This document shows positions 7,632 through 15,349 of a stretch of 64,000 nt of DNA, one piece after another. The position numbers and the translations under genes are program-made. The notes beneath the pieces were generated by a model that saw only the letters and a program-made list of their open reading frames with translations, was not told the origin of the DNA and made no database searches. The DNA lies in contig NZ_JBQHDG010000007.1 of assembly GCF_052068095.1 (NCBI RefSeq), forward strand, positions 124,001 to 188,000, written 5' to 3'. The first letter of the stretch is position 1; each line of letters starts with the position of its first letter. Origin of the DNA: Phytohabitans sp052068095. GTDB taxonomy: Bacteria; Actinomycetota; Actinomycetes; Mycobacteriales; Micromonosporaceae.

Positions 7632-7810
7632 CTAGAGACCTTTCGAAGTCGGGGTCGCCGCCCGCCCTGGCGTTACGTCAAGAGCAGATTTGCCCACGTC
7701 CGCGTCAGCGGCAGACCGTATGCGCGGGGTCCCCGGGGAAACGTGGAGCGCAGCGGAGCGTTTTCTTGGGGTGCTTTCCCGCGGGCACCGCTCCCGGCCG
7801 GCGGCTCGCC
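7631..7810 (+). repeat. Dispersed repeat, copy A
   Basis: This stretch matches the reverse complement of 32855-32990 over most of its length, beginning with TCTAGAGACCTTTCG, passing through TTTGCCCACGTCCGCGTCAG and GACCGTATGC, and ending with GCGGGCACCGCTCCCGGCCG then GCGGCTCGCC. Compared with copy B it has about 50 extra bases (roughly 7724-7777). It begins directly after the ArsR remnant. No open reading frame in it looks coding, so it looks like a non-autonomous or REP-like element. Confidence 0.75.
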
Positions 7811-7901
7811 GATCGACCGCGACCAACCGCGGCCTTCCACCCGGGAGTCGGTGACGCTGGGGACGCGGTCGTGGTTTAGTCGGCCGACGAGGGGCGCCGG
7901 G

Positions 7902-8831
7902 GTGGGGGACGAATTGCGGATCGAGGTCGAGCGCGAAGCCGTGTTGCGGTTCGGGGGTGGTGCGCCGGTGCGGGCGGCGTCGGCGATCGCTCCGTTCGGC
8001 GGTGGCTGGCTTGTCGCGCAGGACGATGCGACCCACGCGGCGTGGCTGCGGCCGGATGGCACGGCGCCGGTGCGGGTGCTGGACGCGGTGGGCGGCCATG
8101 ACGTGTTCAGTGCCGCCGCGGGGACGAAGCACCTCAAGCCGGACTTCGAGGCCGCGTGCGAAGTGCGGGTGGGCGACGGCCTCGGTGTGCTGCTGCTGGG
8201 TTCCGGCTCGACCCGGGCGCGGATGCGGTCGTCGCTGGTGGGGCTTGCCGCACACGGCACGGACTTCGCCGTGGCGGACCTGACCGGGCTCTACCTCGCC
8301 GTGGCGGACGCGCTCGGTACGCCGGACGGCCAGCTCAACCTCGAGGGTGCCTGCCGGCTCGGTGACCGGCTGCGCTGGTTTCAACGCGGCAACCCCGCGG
8401 CCGGGGTGCCGTCGGCGAGCGTCGACGTGGACCTGCACGGGTTGCTGGCGGCGGCGACCGGCCGGCTGCCGCCCGAGGCGGTCTCCGTCGACGGGGTTCG
8501 CCGCTACGAGCTCGGCGCGGACGGCGGGTTCGCGCTTTCGGTGACCGACGCGGTGGCGCTGCCGGACGGCCGCGTCCTGCTCAGCGCCGCGGCCGAGGAG
8601 ACGACCAACCCGGTCGACGACGGACCGGTGGTGGCCGCGGCCCTGGCTCTGCTCGACGGCGACCGCGTCGAGGCCGTGACGACGCTGCCCCGGCGCGGCG
8701 GCGCGGTCCAGAAGATCGAAGGACTCGCCCTGGACGGCATCGACCACGACGGTGTCCGGCTGATCGCGGTCGCCGACGCCGACGACCCGGACACCCCGTC
8801 GACGATCCTGCGGCTGCGCGTGCTCTGGTAA
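7902..8831 (+). CDS. DUF6910/DUF6929-like protein, probable beta-propeller
   Basis: The 309-aa product resembles a family of actinobacterial proteins of unknown function. Features seen: repeated blade-like beta segments (IAPFGGGWLVAQDD, GTKHLKPDFEAAC, GDGLGVLLLGSGSTRARMRS), RRYELGADGGFALSVTDA, and the C-terminal QKIEGLALDG...ADADDPDTPS, a typical acidic end of this group. It has no signal peptide. The frame is open further upstream through the repeat, but the GTG at 7902 has GAGGGG at 7888-7893 and begins the conserved part. It converges with the methyltransferase gene. Confidence 0.65.
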   Translation: MGDELRIEVEREAVLRFGGGAPVRAASAIAPFGGGWLVAQDDATHAAWLRPDGTAPVRVLDAVGGHDVFSAAAGTKHLKPDFEAACEVRVGDGLGVLLLGSGSTRARMRSSLVGLAAHGTDFAVADLTGLYLAVADALGTPDGQLNLEGACRLGDRLRWFQRGNPAAGVPSASVDVDLHGLLAAATGRLPPEAVSVDGVRRYELGADGGFALSVTDAVALPDGRVLLSAAAEETTNPVDDGPVVAAALALLDGDRVEAVTTLPRRGGAVQKIEGLALDGIDHDGVRLIAVADADDPDTPSTILRLRVLW

Positions 8832-8845
8832 CCCGGCGAGTCGCC

Positions 8846-9679
8846 TCAGCCGCGCCGGGCGGTGACGATCCAGGCTCGGGAGCCGATGTACACACCGCTT
8901 CCCGTGTCGTGCGCGGCCAGGGCGGAGTGGAGCCGCCGGTGAGCGCGTTCGACGGTCGCCGCGTCGGCGTGCGCGAGGGCCTCCTGAGGGTGGCGCATGC
9001 TGGTGACGAAGTCGTAGGCGGCGGCGGTGTCCGGGCCGTAGTAGACCGGCTCGCGTACATCCGTGAAGTCGATACCGGTGAAGCCCCCGGCCGCCAGGAT
9101 TTCCGTCGTGGTGGCCGGGTCGGCGAACGCGAACGGGTCGGCGGACACACGTGCCGTCGCGTCGGCGCCGACCGCGTCGCGGATCAGGGTGTACCACTCG
9201 TTGCGTTCGGGGCTATGCCAGACCATCAGCACCAGACGCGCGCCGGGGCGCAACGCCCGCCCGATGTTGGTGAACGCCGCCGCCGGGTCGGTGAAGAACA
9301 TCGCGCCGAACCGGCTGACGCACAGGTCGTAGTGGCCCGGCGGAAACCGGTGGACCTGCGCGTCGGCCGCCAGATACGAGACGTTGTGGAGCCCGGCCCG
9401 CTCGGTGAGGTGTCGGGCCCGTTCGAGCACCGGTGCCGAGACGTCGACGCCCAGCACGCTCCCGGCCACGGCGACCCGGCCGGCGTCCCTTGTGGACTCA
9501 CCGCTGCCGCAGCCGATGTCGAGCACCCGGTCGCGCTCGCCGACACCGGTGGCGGCGCGGAAGCGGTCGTTCAGGTGGCGCAGCTCGTCGGCCATCCGGT
9601 CGGCGTGCCTGACGTCTCGCTCGGCCTCGGTCCGCGCGGGCCGCGTCCAGGCCTCGGCCGCCACGGGGGAGCTGTTCAC
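8846..9679 (-). CDS. Class I SAM-dependent methyltransferase
   Basis: The 277-aa product has the SAM-binding motif VLDIGCGSGESTRDAG near residue 50, an acidic turn GVDVSAPVLERA, and FGAMFFTDPAAAFTNIGRAL followed by LRPGARLVLMVW, the usual post-motif region of UbiE/menaquinone-like small-molecule methyltransferases. The substrate is unknown. The GTG start (9679) overlaps the stop of the upstream hydrolase (GTGA), so the pair is translationally coupled. Confidence 0.8.
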   Translation of the reverse strand: MNSSPVAAEAWTRPARTEAERDVRHADRMADELRHLNDRFRAATGVGERDRVLDIGCGSGESTRDAGRVAVAGSVLGVDVSAPVLERARHLTERAGLHNVSYLAADAQVHRFPPGHYDLCVSRFGAMFFTDPAAAFTNIGRALRPGARLVLMVWHSPERNEWYTLIRDAVGADATARVSADPFAFADPATTTEILAAGGFTGIDFTDVREPVYYGPDTAAAYDFVTSMRHPQEALAHADAATVERAHRRLHSALAAHDTGSGVYIGSRAWIVTARRG

Positions 9680-10365
9680 CGCTTGGCCCCCGCGTAGCCC
9701 TCCAGGATGTCGGCCACCTCTTTGGGGCGGCTGAGCGCGACGCAGTGGCTGCCGGGGATCTCGTCGGGGACGATGCCCAGGCGGTCGGCTACCAGCCGGC
9801 GAAAGAAGTCGGGTGGGAAGAAGCGGTCCTCGCCGCAGAGCACGAACCTGGTGGGCACGTCGGGCCACGCGTCCAACGGCCACGGAGCGGCGGTCGCGGT
9901 GCTCGACGGATGCGCGCGCTCCCTGCGCATCGCCTCCTCGGCCAGCTCCCGGGGTACATCGTGGTAGAAGCTCACGAGCGGATCGGGGTTGCCGGTCAAG
10001 CCGCCGTCGCGCGCGGCCTGCTCCGCCACCGCGTCGCCGTAGCCGGTGTTGGCCCACCACTCGTCCGGCGACTCACCCGGCGCCGGGACCATGCCGGCCA
10101 GCAGGACCAGCACGTCGACCGGCAGCCGATCGGCGACCAGCGGTGCCGTGAAACCACCGAACGAGTGGCCCACGACGACCAGGTCCCGCTTCGCGCCGAC
10201 GGCCTCGACCACGGCGTCGGCGTAGTCCGCCAGGGTCTTCGACTCGTCGTCGCCGGGAAGGTCGGGAGCCACCACGTCGTGCCCGCGGGCTCGCAGCTCG
10301 GCTTCGACAAGGTGCCAGTACCATCCGACGTCTCCGCCGCCATGGATCAACACGAACGTGCTCAT
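9676..10365 (-). CDS. Alpha/beta hydrolase (esterase-like)
   Basis: The 229-aa protein is a compact alpha/beta hydrolase: oxyanion-hole FVLIHGGG at the start, nucleophile elbow GHSFGG (Ser about 67), acid in CGEDRFF, and catalytic His in GSHCVALS near the end. It resembles the EstC/salicylate-esterase-like group often annotated only as hydrolase. The ATG at 10365 has a GGGGGG ribosome site. Upstream (10366-10481) is the gap to urtE, with a palindromic stretch CGATCGATACGATCG at about 10438-10452 that may be an operator. Confidence 0.8.
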   Translation of the reverse strand: MSTFVLIHGGGDVGWYWHLVEAELRARGHDVVAPDLPGDDESKTLADYADAVVEAVGAKRDLVVVGHSFGGFTAPLVADRLPVDVLVLLAGMVPAPGESPDEWWANTGYGDAVAEQAARDGGLTGNPDPLVSFYHDVPRELAEEAMRRERAHPSSTATAAPWPLDAWPDVPTRFVLCGEDRFFPPDFFRRLVADRLGIVPDEIPGSHCVALSRPKEVADILEGYAGAKR

Positions 10366-10481
10366 CGCGTACCCCCCGCTTCGTCCATGCCAGCCACGCT
10401 AGCCGCCGAGACGCCATCACGAAAAGCGATGGTTTGCGATCGATACGATCGTGAGCGCTAATGGTTGGTCCGGGCGAAGAG

Positions 10482-11174
10482 CTACACCGCCAACGCCTGG
10501 CGTACGTCGCTTTCGGCGTCCTGGCCGCCGGAGCCCGACGAGGTGACGCGCCCCGACTCCAGGACGTAGTAGCGTGCCGCCGCCCGCAGCGCGAAACCCA
10601 CGTGCTGCTCCACCAGCAGCACCGACAGCCCGCCGCGGCGGGTGAGCGACAGGATGGTCTCCTGGATCTCGGCGACCACCGACGGCTGGATGCCCTCGGT
10701 CGGCTCGTCGAGCAGCAGCAGCCGCGGCGACGTGATCAGCGCCCGCGCGATCGCCAGCTGCTGCCGCTGGCCGCCGGAGAGCAGGCCCGCCCGCCGGCCC
10801 ATCAGGCCGCGCAGCGCCGGGAAGAGCTCCAGCGCGTCGGCCATCGCCACCTTGCCGTTGGGCCGGGAGTCCGCGATGAGCTGGAGATTTTCCGCCGTGG
10901 TGAGGTGCGGGAAGCACTGCTGGCCCTGCGGCACGTACGCCATCCCGCGGGCCACCCGATCGTGCGGCGCCAGCCGGGTCACGTCCTCGCCGGCGAGCAG
11001 CACCCGCCCGCTACGCGGCTTGAGGAGCCCGATCGCCGCGCGCAGCAGCGTGCTCTTGCCGGCCCCGTTGTGCCCCATCACCGCGGCCACGCCGTCCTCC
11101 GGCACGGACAGCGACACCCCGTGCAGCACGAGGCTGCGGCCGTAGCCGACCTCGATGCCGTCGACCTCCAACAT
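10482..11174 (-). CDS. urtE: Urea-type ABC transporter ATP-binding protein UrtE
   Basis: The 230-aa ATPase shows Walker A GHNGAGKST, Q-loop YVPQGQQCFP, signature LSGGQRQQLA and Walker B LLLLDEPTEGIQPSV, the last being characteristic of UrtE/LivF-type subunits. It is the second ATPase of the transporter and the last gene of the leftward urtABCDE operon. ATG 11174 overlaps the urtD stop by one base (TGATG); a long upstream reading frame in the same phase is a shadow of urtD. Confidence 0.92.
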   Translation of the reverse strand: MLEVDGIEVGYGRSLVLHGVSLSVPEDGVAAVMGHNGAGKSTLLRAAIGLLKPRSGRVLLAGEDVTRLAPHDRVARGMAYVPQGQQCFPHLTTAENLQLIADSRPNGKVAMADALELFPALRGLMGRRAGLLSGGQRQQLAIARALITSPRLLLLDEPTEGIQPSVVAEIQETILSLTRRGGLSVLLVEQHVGFALRAAARYYVLESGRVTSSGSGGQDAESDVRQALAV

Positions 11175-11899
11175 CAGGACACCCCCAGGTACACCTGCTG
11201 TACCGCCGGATCGGCCTGCACCTGGGCGACCGTGCCCTCGCTGAGCACCTTGCCGGCGTGCAGCACCGTCACGGTGTTGGCGAAGCTGCGCATGAAGTCC
11301 ATGTCGTGCTCGATCACCACCACCGTGCGGTCGGCGGCCACCACCCGCAGCAGCTCGCCGGTGGCGTCGCGCTCGTCGTGGCTCATGCCGGCGACCGGCT
11401 CGTCGAGCAGCAGCAGCTTGACGTCCTGGACGAGCAGCATGCCGATCTCCAGCCACTGCTTCTGCCCGTGGGCCAGCGCGCCCGCGGGCTTGTCGCGGAG
11501 GCCGGCCAGCCCGATCGTCTCCAGCGCCTCCTCGACCGCCGGCGGGACGCCGCGCCGCCGGCGGGCGAGCGTCCACAAAGAACGGCCCGCTCCCGCCGCG
11601 ATGTCCAGGTTTTGCAGCACGGTCAGCTCCTCGAAGACCGTCGCGGTCTGGAACGTGCGCCCCACGCCCATCCGCGCGATCCGGTGCACCTGCCGCCCCA
11701 GCAGCTCCTCGTCGCCGAAGCGGACCGAGCCGGTCGCGCGCACGAGGCCGGTCACCGCGTCGACGAGCGTGGTCTTGCCGGCGCCGTTGGGCCCGATGAG
11801 GAACCGGATGTCGCCCGGCGCCACCTCGAAGTCCACACCGTCCACCGCCGCGAACCCGTCGAACACCACGCGCAGGTCGCGAACGAGCAGGCCGCTCAT
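11174..11899 (-). CDS. urtD: Urea-type ABC transporter ATP-binding protein UrtD
   Basis: The 241-aa ATPase has Walker A GPNGAGKTT, the unusual signature LAHGQKQWLEIGM typical of UrtD, Walker B LLLLDEPVAGM and a final H-loop VVIEHDMDFMR. It pairs with UrtE to energise uptake through UrtB and UrtC. ATG 11899 overlaps the urtC stop by four bases (ATGA). Confidence 0.92.
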   Translation of the reverse strand: MSGLLVRDLRVVFDGFAAVDGVDFEVAPGDIRFLIGPNGAGKTTLVDAVTGLVRATGSVRFGDEELLGRQVHRIARMGVGRTFQTATVFEELTVLQNLDIAAGAGRSLWTLARRRRGVPPAVEEALETIGLAGLRDKPAGALAHGQKQWLEIGMLLVQDVKLLLLDEPVAGMSHDERDATGELLRVVAADRTVVVIEHDMDFMRSFANTVTVLHAGKVLSEGTVAQVQADPAVQQVYLGVS

Positions 11900-12987
11900 G
11901 CCGTCACCTCCTGCGGGGCCACCGCGGGTGCGGGCGACACGGGTGCCGGATCGGGAGGTGGACGTCGTCGGCGGACCAGGCGCACGACCGAGGACAGGCC
12001 GCCCGGCAGGAACGCCACGACCAGCACGAACAACAATCCCTGGAGGTACGTCCACGCGGCCGGGAACTCCTCGGACAGCGTCGTCTTCGCCCAGGCCACC
12101 GCGACCGCGCCGAGCACCGGCCCGAGCAGCGAGGCCCGGCCGCCGACCGCGACGCCGATCACGAACTCGATCGACGGCACGATCCCGATCAGTGCCGGGT
12201 TGATGATGCCCACTGCCGGCACGAACAGCGCGCCCGCGAGCCCGGCCATGCCGGCGGCGGTCACGTACGCGACGAGCTTGACGTTCGCCGGGTCGTACCC
12301 GAGGAAGCGCACCCGCTCCTCGCTGTCGCGCACGGCCACGAGCAGCTCGCCGTAGCGGGACAGCATCAGCTGCCGCGCGATCGCCAGCAGCAGGAGCAGC
12401 ACGCCGGCGACGACGAAGTACACCATCCGCTGGTTGACCGGGTCGTCCAGGTCGTACCCGAAGAAGCCCTGGAAGTCGGTGAGACCGTTGGTGCCGCCGG
12501 TGGTGCCCTGCTGTCCGATGAGGAGGATCGCCATCGCGGCGGCGAGCGCCTGGCTGAGGATCGCGAAGTACGCGCCCCGCACCCGCCGCCGGAAGACCAG
12601 CGACCCGAGCAGGAACGCGACGAGCATCGGCAGCAGCACGGTCGCCGGCAGCGCGAACCACGGGCTGGCGAACGGCCGCCACCACCACGGCAACGCGTCG
12701 AGCTGGCCGTACAGCTGCATGAAGTCGGGCATCTCGCCGGGGCCCGCGTCCGACAGCTTCATGTGCATGGCCATCGCGTAGCCGCCGAGCCCGAAGAACA
12801 CGCCCTGGCCGAGCGTGAGCAGCCCGCCGCGCCCCCAGGCCAGCCCGATGCCGACCGCGACCATGGCCAGGCACAGGTACTTGGCCAGCAGGCTGAGCCG
12901 GAAGTCGGACAATGCGATGGGCGCTACGGCGAAGAGCACCACCGCGCCGGCGGCGAACCCGGCACCCACGCGCCAAGAAGATCTCAT
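11896..12987 (-). CDS. urtC: Urea-type ABC transporter permease UrtC
   Basis: The 363-aa permease of the branched-chain amino-acid/urea class has about ten hydrophobic segments and the family region GGLLTLGQGVFFGLGGYAMA, followed by a FTDFQGFFGYD-like loop (here LTDFQGFFGYD) and GGRASLLGPVLGA. It ends in a proline-rich tail. I chose ATG 12987, which overlaps the urtB stop (ATGA), over an ATG 45 bases upstream inside urtB. Confidence 0.9.
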   Translation of the reverse strand: MRSSWRVGAGFAAGAVVLFAVAPIALSDFRLSLLAKYLCLAMVAVGIGLAWGRGGLLTLGQGVFFGLGGYAMAMHMKLSDAGPGEMPDFMQLYGQLDALPWWWRPFASPWFALPATVLLPMLVAFLLGSLVFRRRVRGAYFAILSQALAAAMAILLIGQQGTTGGTNGLTDFQGFFGYDLDDPVNQRMVYFVVAGVLLLLLAIARQLMLSRYGELLVAVRDSEERVRFLGYDPANVKLVAYVTAAGMAGLAGALFVPAVGIINPALIGIVPSIEFVIGVAVGGRASLLGPVLGAVAVAWAKTTLSEEFPAAWTYLQGLLFVLVVAFLPGGLSSVVRLVRRRRPPPDPAPVSPAPAVAPQEVTA

Positions 12988-13871
12988 GCCAGGCTCCGCG
13001 TGCGCAGCGTGAACAGCCCTTGCGGGCGCCACTGGAGGAAGGCCACTATCGCCACGAAGACGAGCACCTTCGCGACGCTGACCGTGGTGGAGTACTCGAC
13101 CAGGGACTGGAGCGTGCCCAGCGCGAACGCGACGATCACGCTGCCCTTGAGGTGTCCGATGCCGCCGGCCACCACGACGAGGAAGGCGTCGATGATGACG
13201 TTGGTGCCCATCGTCGGGCCGATCGGGCCGAGCAGGGTGAGCGCGACGCCGGCCACCCCGGCCAGCCCGGAGCCGATGAAGAACGTGAGCCGGTCGACCC
13301 GCCCGGTCGGGATGCCCGAGACGGCGGCGAGGTCGCGGTTTTGCACCACGGCCCGGATCCGCCGCCCCAGCGAGGTAAACCGCAACACCAGCGTCAGCGC
13401 CACCACCGCGAGCGCGGCGAGCGTGAGGATGAACAGGCGGTTGTTGCTCAGTACCAAGTCGTCTGTGATCTTGACGTTGCCGGTGAGGAGGTCCGGCGCG
13501 CGCGTCTGCACGTTGGGCGCCCCGAAGATGTCCCGGGCGAGCTGCTGGAGGATCAGCGAGACGCCCCAGGTGACCAGGAGCGTGTCCAGCGGCCGCGCGT
13601 AGAGGCGCCGGATGAGCAGAAACTCCAGCAGCACGCCCATCAGCCCGGCCACCGCGAACGCCAACGGCAGCGCCACGAGCAGCGACCAGCCGGCACCCGT
13701 GATCACCTTCTGGAGGACGTACACCGTGTAGGCGCCGGCCATGATGAACTCGCCGTGCGCCATGTTGATGACGCCCATCTGGCCGAAGGTGAGCGACAGG
13801 CCGAGCGCGATGAGCAGCAGCACCGCGCCGATGCTCACGCCGGTGAAGAGCTGGCTGACGAGGACAGTCAT
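12984..13871 (-). CDS. urtB: Urea-type ABC transporter permease UrtB
   Basis: The 295-aa permease starts with SIGAVLLLIALGLSLTFGQM and GVINMAHGEFIMAGAY, a hallmark of LivH/UrtB proteins, and has about eight membrane segments and the VVAGGIGHLKGSVI loop. It follows urtA after one base, so its ribosome site lies inside urtA. Urea is the usual assignment; related transporters take up short amides or guanidine-like compounds. Confidence 0.92.
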   Translation of the reverse strand: MTVLVSQLFTGVSIGAVLLLIALGLSLTFGQMGVINMAHGEFIMAGAYTVYVLQKVITGAGWSLLVALPLAFAVAGLMGVLLEFLLIRRLYARPLDTLLVTWGVSLILQQLARDIFGAPNVQTRAPDLLTGNVKITDDLVLSNNRLFILTLAALAVVALTLVLRFTSLGRRIRAVVQNRDLAAVSGIPTGRVDRLTFFIGSGLAGVAGVALTLLGPIGPTMGTNVIIDAFLVVVAGGIGHLKGSVIVAFALGTLQSLVEYSTTVSVAKVLVFVAIVAFLQWRPQGLFTLRTRSLA

Positions 13872-13872
13872 G

Positions 13873-15114
13873 TCAGCTCAGGCCCGTGGCCCACGGGTAG
13901 CCCTTGAGGTACGGGTCGGGCTTGACGGGTTCGCCGGAGTTCCACACCTCGGTGATCAGGCCGTCGGAACCGACCTTGCCGATGCGCGCGGTCTTGTAGA
14001 TGTGTTGCGTCGCGCCGTCGATCGTGACCAGCCCTTCGGGCGCCTCGAAGGTGACGCCGTCGGACGCGGCCTTGACCTTGTCGACCTCGAACCCGCCGGC
14101 CTTCTCGACCATCGCCTTCCACAAGTAGACCGACACGTACGCGGCCTCCATCGGGTCGCTGGTCGGCTTGTCCTGCCCGTACTTCGCCTTGTAGGCCTTC
14201 ACGAACTTGTCGTTGGCCGCGCCGGGCGTGGTCTGGTAGTAGTTCCAGGCGGTGAGCTGGCCGTCGAGGTACTGCGTGCCGATGCTCTTGACCTCTTCCT
14301 CGGCGATCGACACGGACACCACCGGCATCGAGGCGGCGGTGAGCCCGGCCGACTTGTACTCCTTGAAGAAGGCCACATTGCTGTCGCCGTTCAACGTATT
14401 GAAGACCGCCGACGCCTTCGACGCCTTGACCTTGTTGACGATCGTGCCGAACTCGGTCGAGCCGAGCGGTGCGTAGTCTTCACCGAGCACGGTCATCCCG
14501 TTCGCCTGCGCATAGGCCTTTATGATCTTGTTCGCGGTACGCGGGAAGACGTAGTCGCTGCCGACCAGGTAGACCGACGTCTTGCCCTGCGACTTGAGGT
14601 AGTCGAGGCCGGGCACGATCTGCTGGTTGGTGGTGGCGCCGGTGTAGAAGATGTACGGCGACTGCTCCAGCCCTTCGTACTGCACCGGGTAGAAAAGCAG
14701 CGACTTGTTCTCCTCGAAGACCGGCTTGACCGCCTTGCGGCTGGCCGAGGTCCAGCAGCCGAAGACGGCGGCGACCTTGTCCTCCCGGATGAGCTTCTCG
14801 GCCTTCTCGGCGAACGTGGGCCAGTCCGAGGCACCGTCCTCGCTGATCGGCTCGATCTTCTTGCCGAGCACGCCGCCGGCGGCGTTGATCTCCTCCACCG
14901 CGAGCTTGATGGAGTCGCGCACGGTGACCTCGCTGATCGCCATCGTGCCGGACAGCGAGTTGAGCAGGCCGACCTTGACGGTGTCGCCGGACGTGTCGGC
15001 GACCGCGCCGCTCGTCGTCTCGTTCTCACCGGTCTTGCTGCCACAAGCGCTCAACGCGACCACCGCGGCGAGCGGCAAAAGGGCTGCTTTCCAGCGCCCA
15101 CGAATATCGAACAT
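13873..15114 (-). CDS. urtA: Urea-type ABC transporter substrate-binding lipoprotein UrtA
   Basis: The 413-aa protein has a lipoprotein signal (LPLAAVVALSACGSK) and a periplasmic-binding fold: VKVGLLNSLSGTMAISE, FGCWTSASRKAVKPV, LLFYPVQYEGLEQSPYIFYT and NTLNGDSNVAFFKEY, all typical of UrtA. ATG 15114 has GGAGG five bases upstream and starts the signal peptide; a frame-compatible start at 15189 would put 25 unlikely residues before it. It is first in urtABCDE. No urease genes are in the window. Confidence 0.92.
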   Translation of the reverse strand: MFDIRGRWKAALLPLAAVVALSACGSKTGENETTSGAVADTSGDTVKVGLLNSLSGTMAISEVTVRDSIKLAVEEINAAGGVLGKKIEPISEDGASDWPTFAEKAEKLIREDKVAAVFGCWTSASRKAVKPVFEENKSLLFYPVQYEGLEQSPYIFYTGATTNQQIVPGLDYLKSQGKTSVYLVGSDYVFPRTANKIIKAYAQANGMTVLGEDYAPLGSTEFGTIVNKVKASKASAVFNTLNGDSNVAFFKEYKSAGLTAASMPVVSVSIAEEEVKSIGTQYLDGQLTAWNYYQTTPGAANDKFVKAYKAKYGQDKPTSDPMEAAYVSVYLWKAMVEKAGGFEVDKVKAASDGVTFEAPEGLVTIDGATQHIYKTARIGKVGSDGLITEVWNSGEPVKPDPYLKGYPWATGLS

Positions 15115-15182
15115 CGGAACCTCCACACCAGGGGATTCGGCGCCACGACACCGGGGCCCGGAATGGCAGTCAGCGTCTGCGA

Positions 15183-15236
15183 GGTTCATTGCGGTGACAT
15201 TTCCCGGCCCTTAAGAAGATGTTTCCGAAAAAGCAC
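15183..15236 (-). promoter_or_regulatory. Two GlnR-like boxes upstream of urtA
   Basis: Read leftward, 15198-15183 is GTCAC-N6-GAACC and 15236-15221 is GTGCT-N6-GAAAC, each close to the actinobacterial GlnR half-pair gTnAc-N6-GaAAc. The pair is 22 bases apart instead of the usual 6. Nitrogen control of urea uptake by GlnR is expected from other actinomycetes; the assignment here is an inference. Confidence 0.4.
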
Positions 15237-15250
15237 TTTCCCTGCACGAC

Positions 15251-15290
15251 AAAAAGCCCGCGCTAAGGCCTCTCAGGCCTTGGCACGGGC
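15251..15290 (-). terminator. Intrinsic terminator/attenuator in the urtA leader
   Basis: A 16-base-arm stem (15256-15271 with 15275-15290; arms begin GCCCG and end CGGGC, inner AAGGCCT/AGGCCTT) with a three-base loop is followed leftward by TTTTT at 15255-15251. It lies about 24 bases after the predicted start of the urtA transcript and also downstream of the AmiC-like gene, so it may end that gene's transcript, attenuate urtA, or both. Confidence 0.8.
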
Positions 15291-15320
15291 AATTACAAAT
15301 CGCGGTTACTTCCCACAGGA

Positions 15321-15349
15321 AGTATCACGACGGGCGTCCACAGTGTCAA
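15321..15349 (-). promoter_or_regulatory. Consensus-like promoter for the urt operon
   Basis: Read leftward, TTGACA (15349-15344), a 17-base spacer and GATACT (15326-15321). The -35 contains the stop codon of the AmiC-like gene (15348-15346). The expected start is near 15314, giving a leader of about 200 bases that begins with the hairpin at 15290-15251. Confidence 0.7.

Noticed and set aside
7631..7810. Repeat copy A as an insertion sequence
   Set aside because: No transposase frame and no clear terminal inverted repeats with target duplications were seen.
15115..15189. Upstream start of urtA at 15189
   Set aside because: It would place 25 polar residues before a good lipoprotein signal peptide, while ATG 15114 has GGAGG at ideal spacing.
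15115..15320. Guanidine riboswitch in the urtA leader
   Set aside because: urt-like transporters can be guanidine-controlled, but I could not match the conserved guanidine-I or guanidine-III sequences; only the terminator hairpin is supported.
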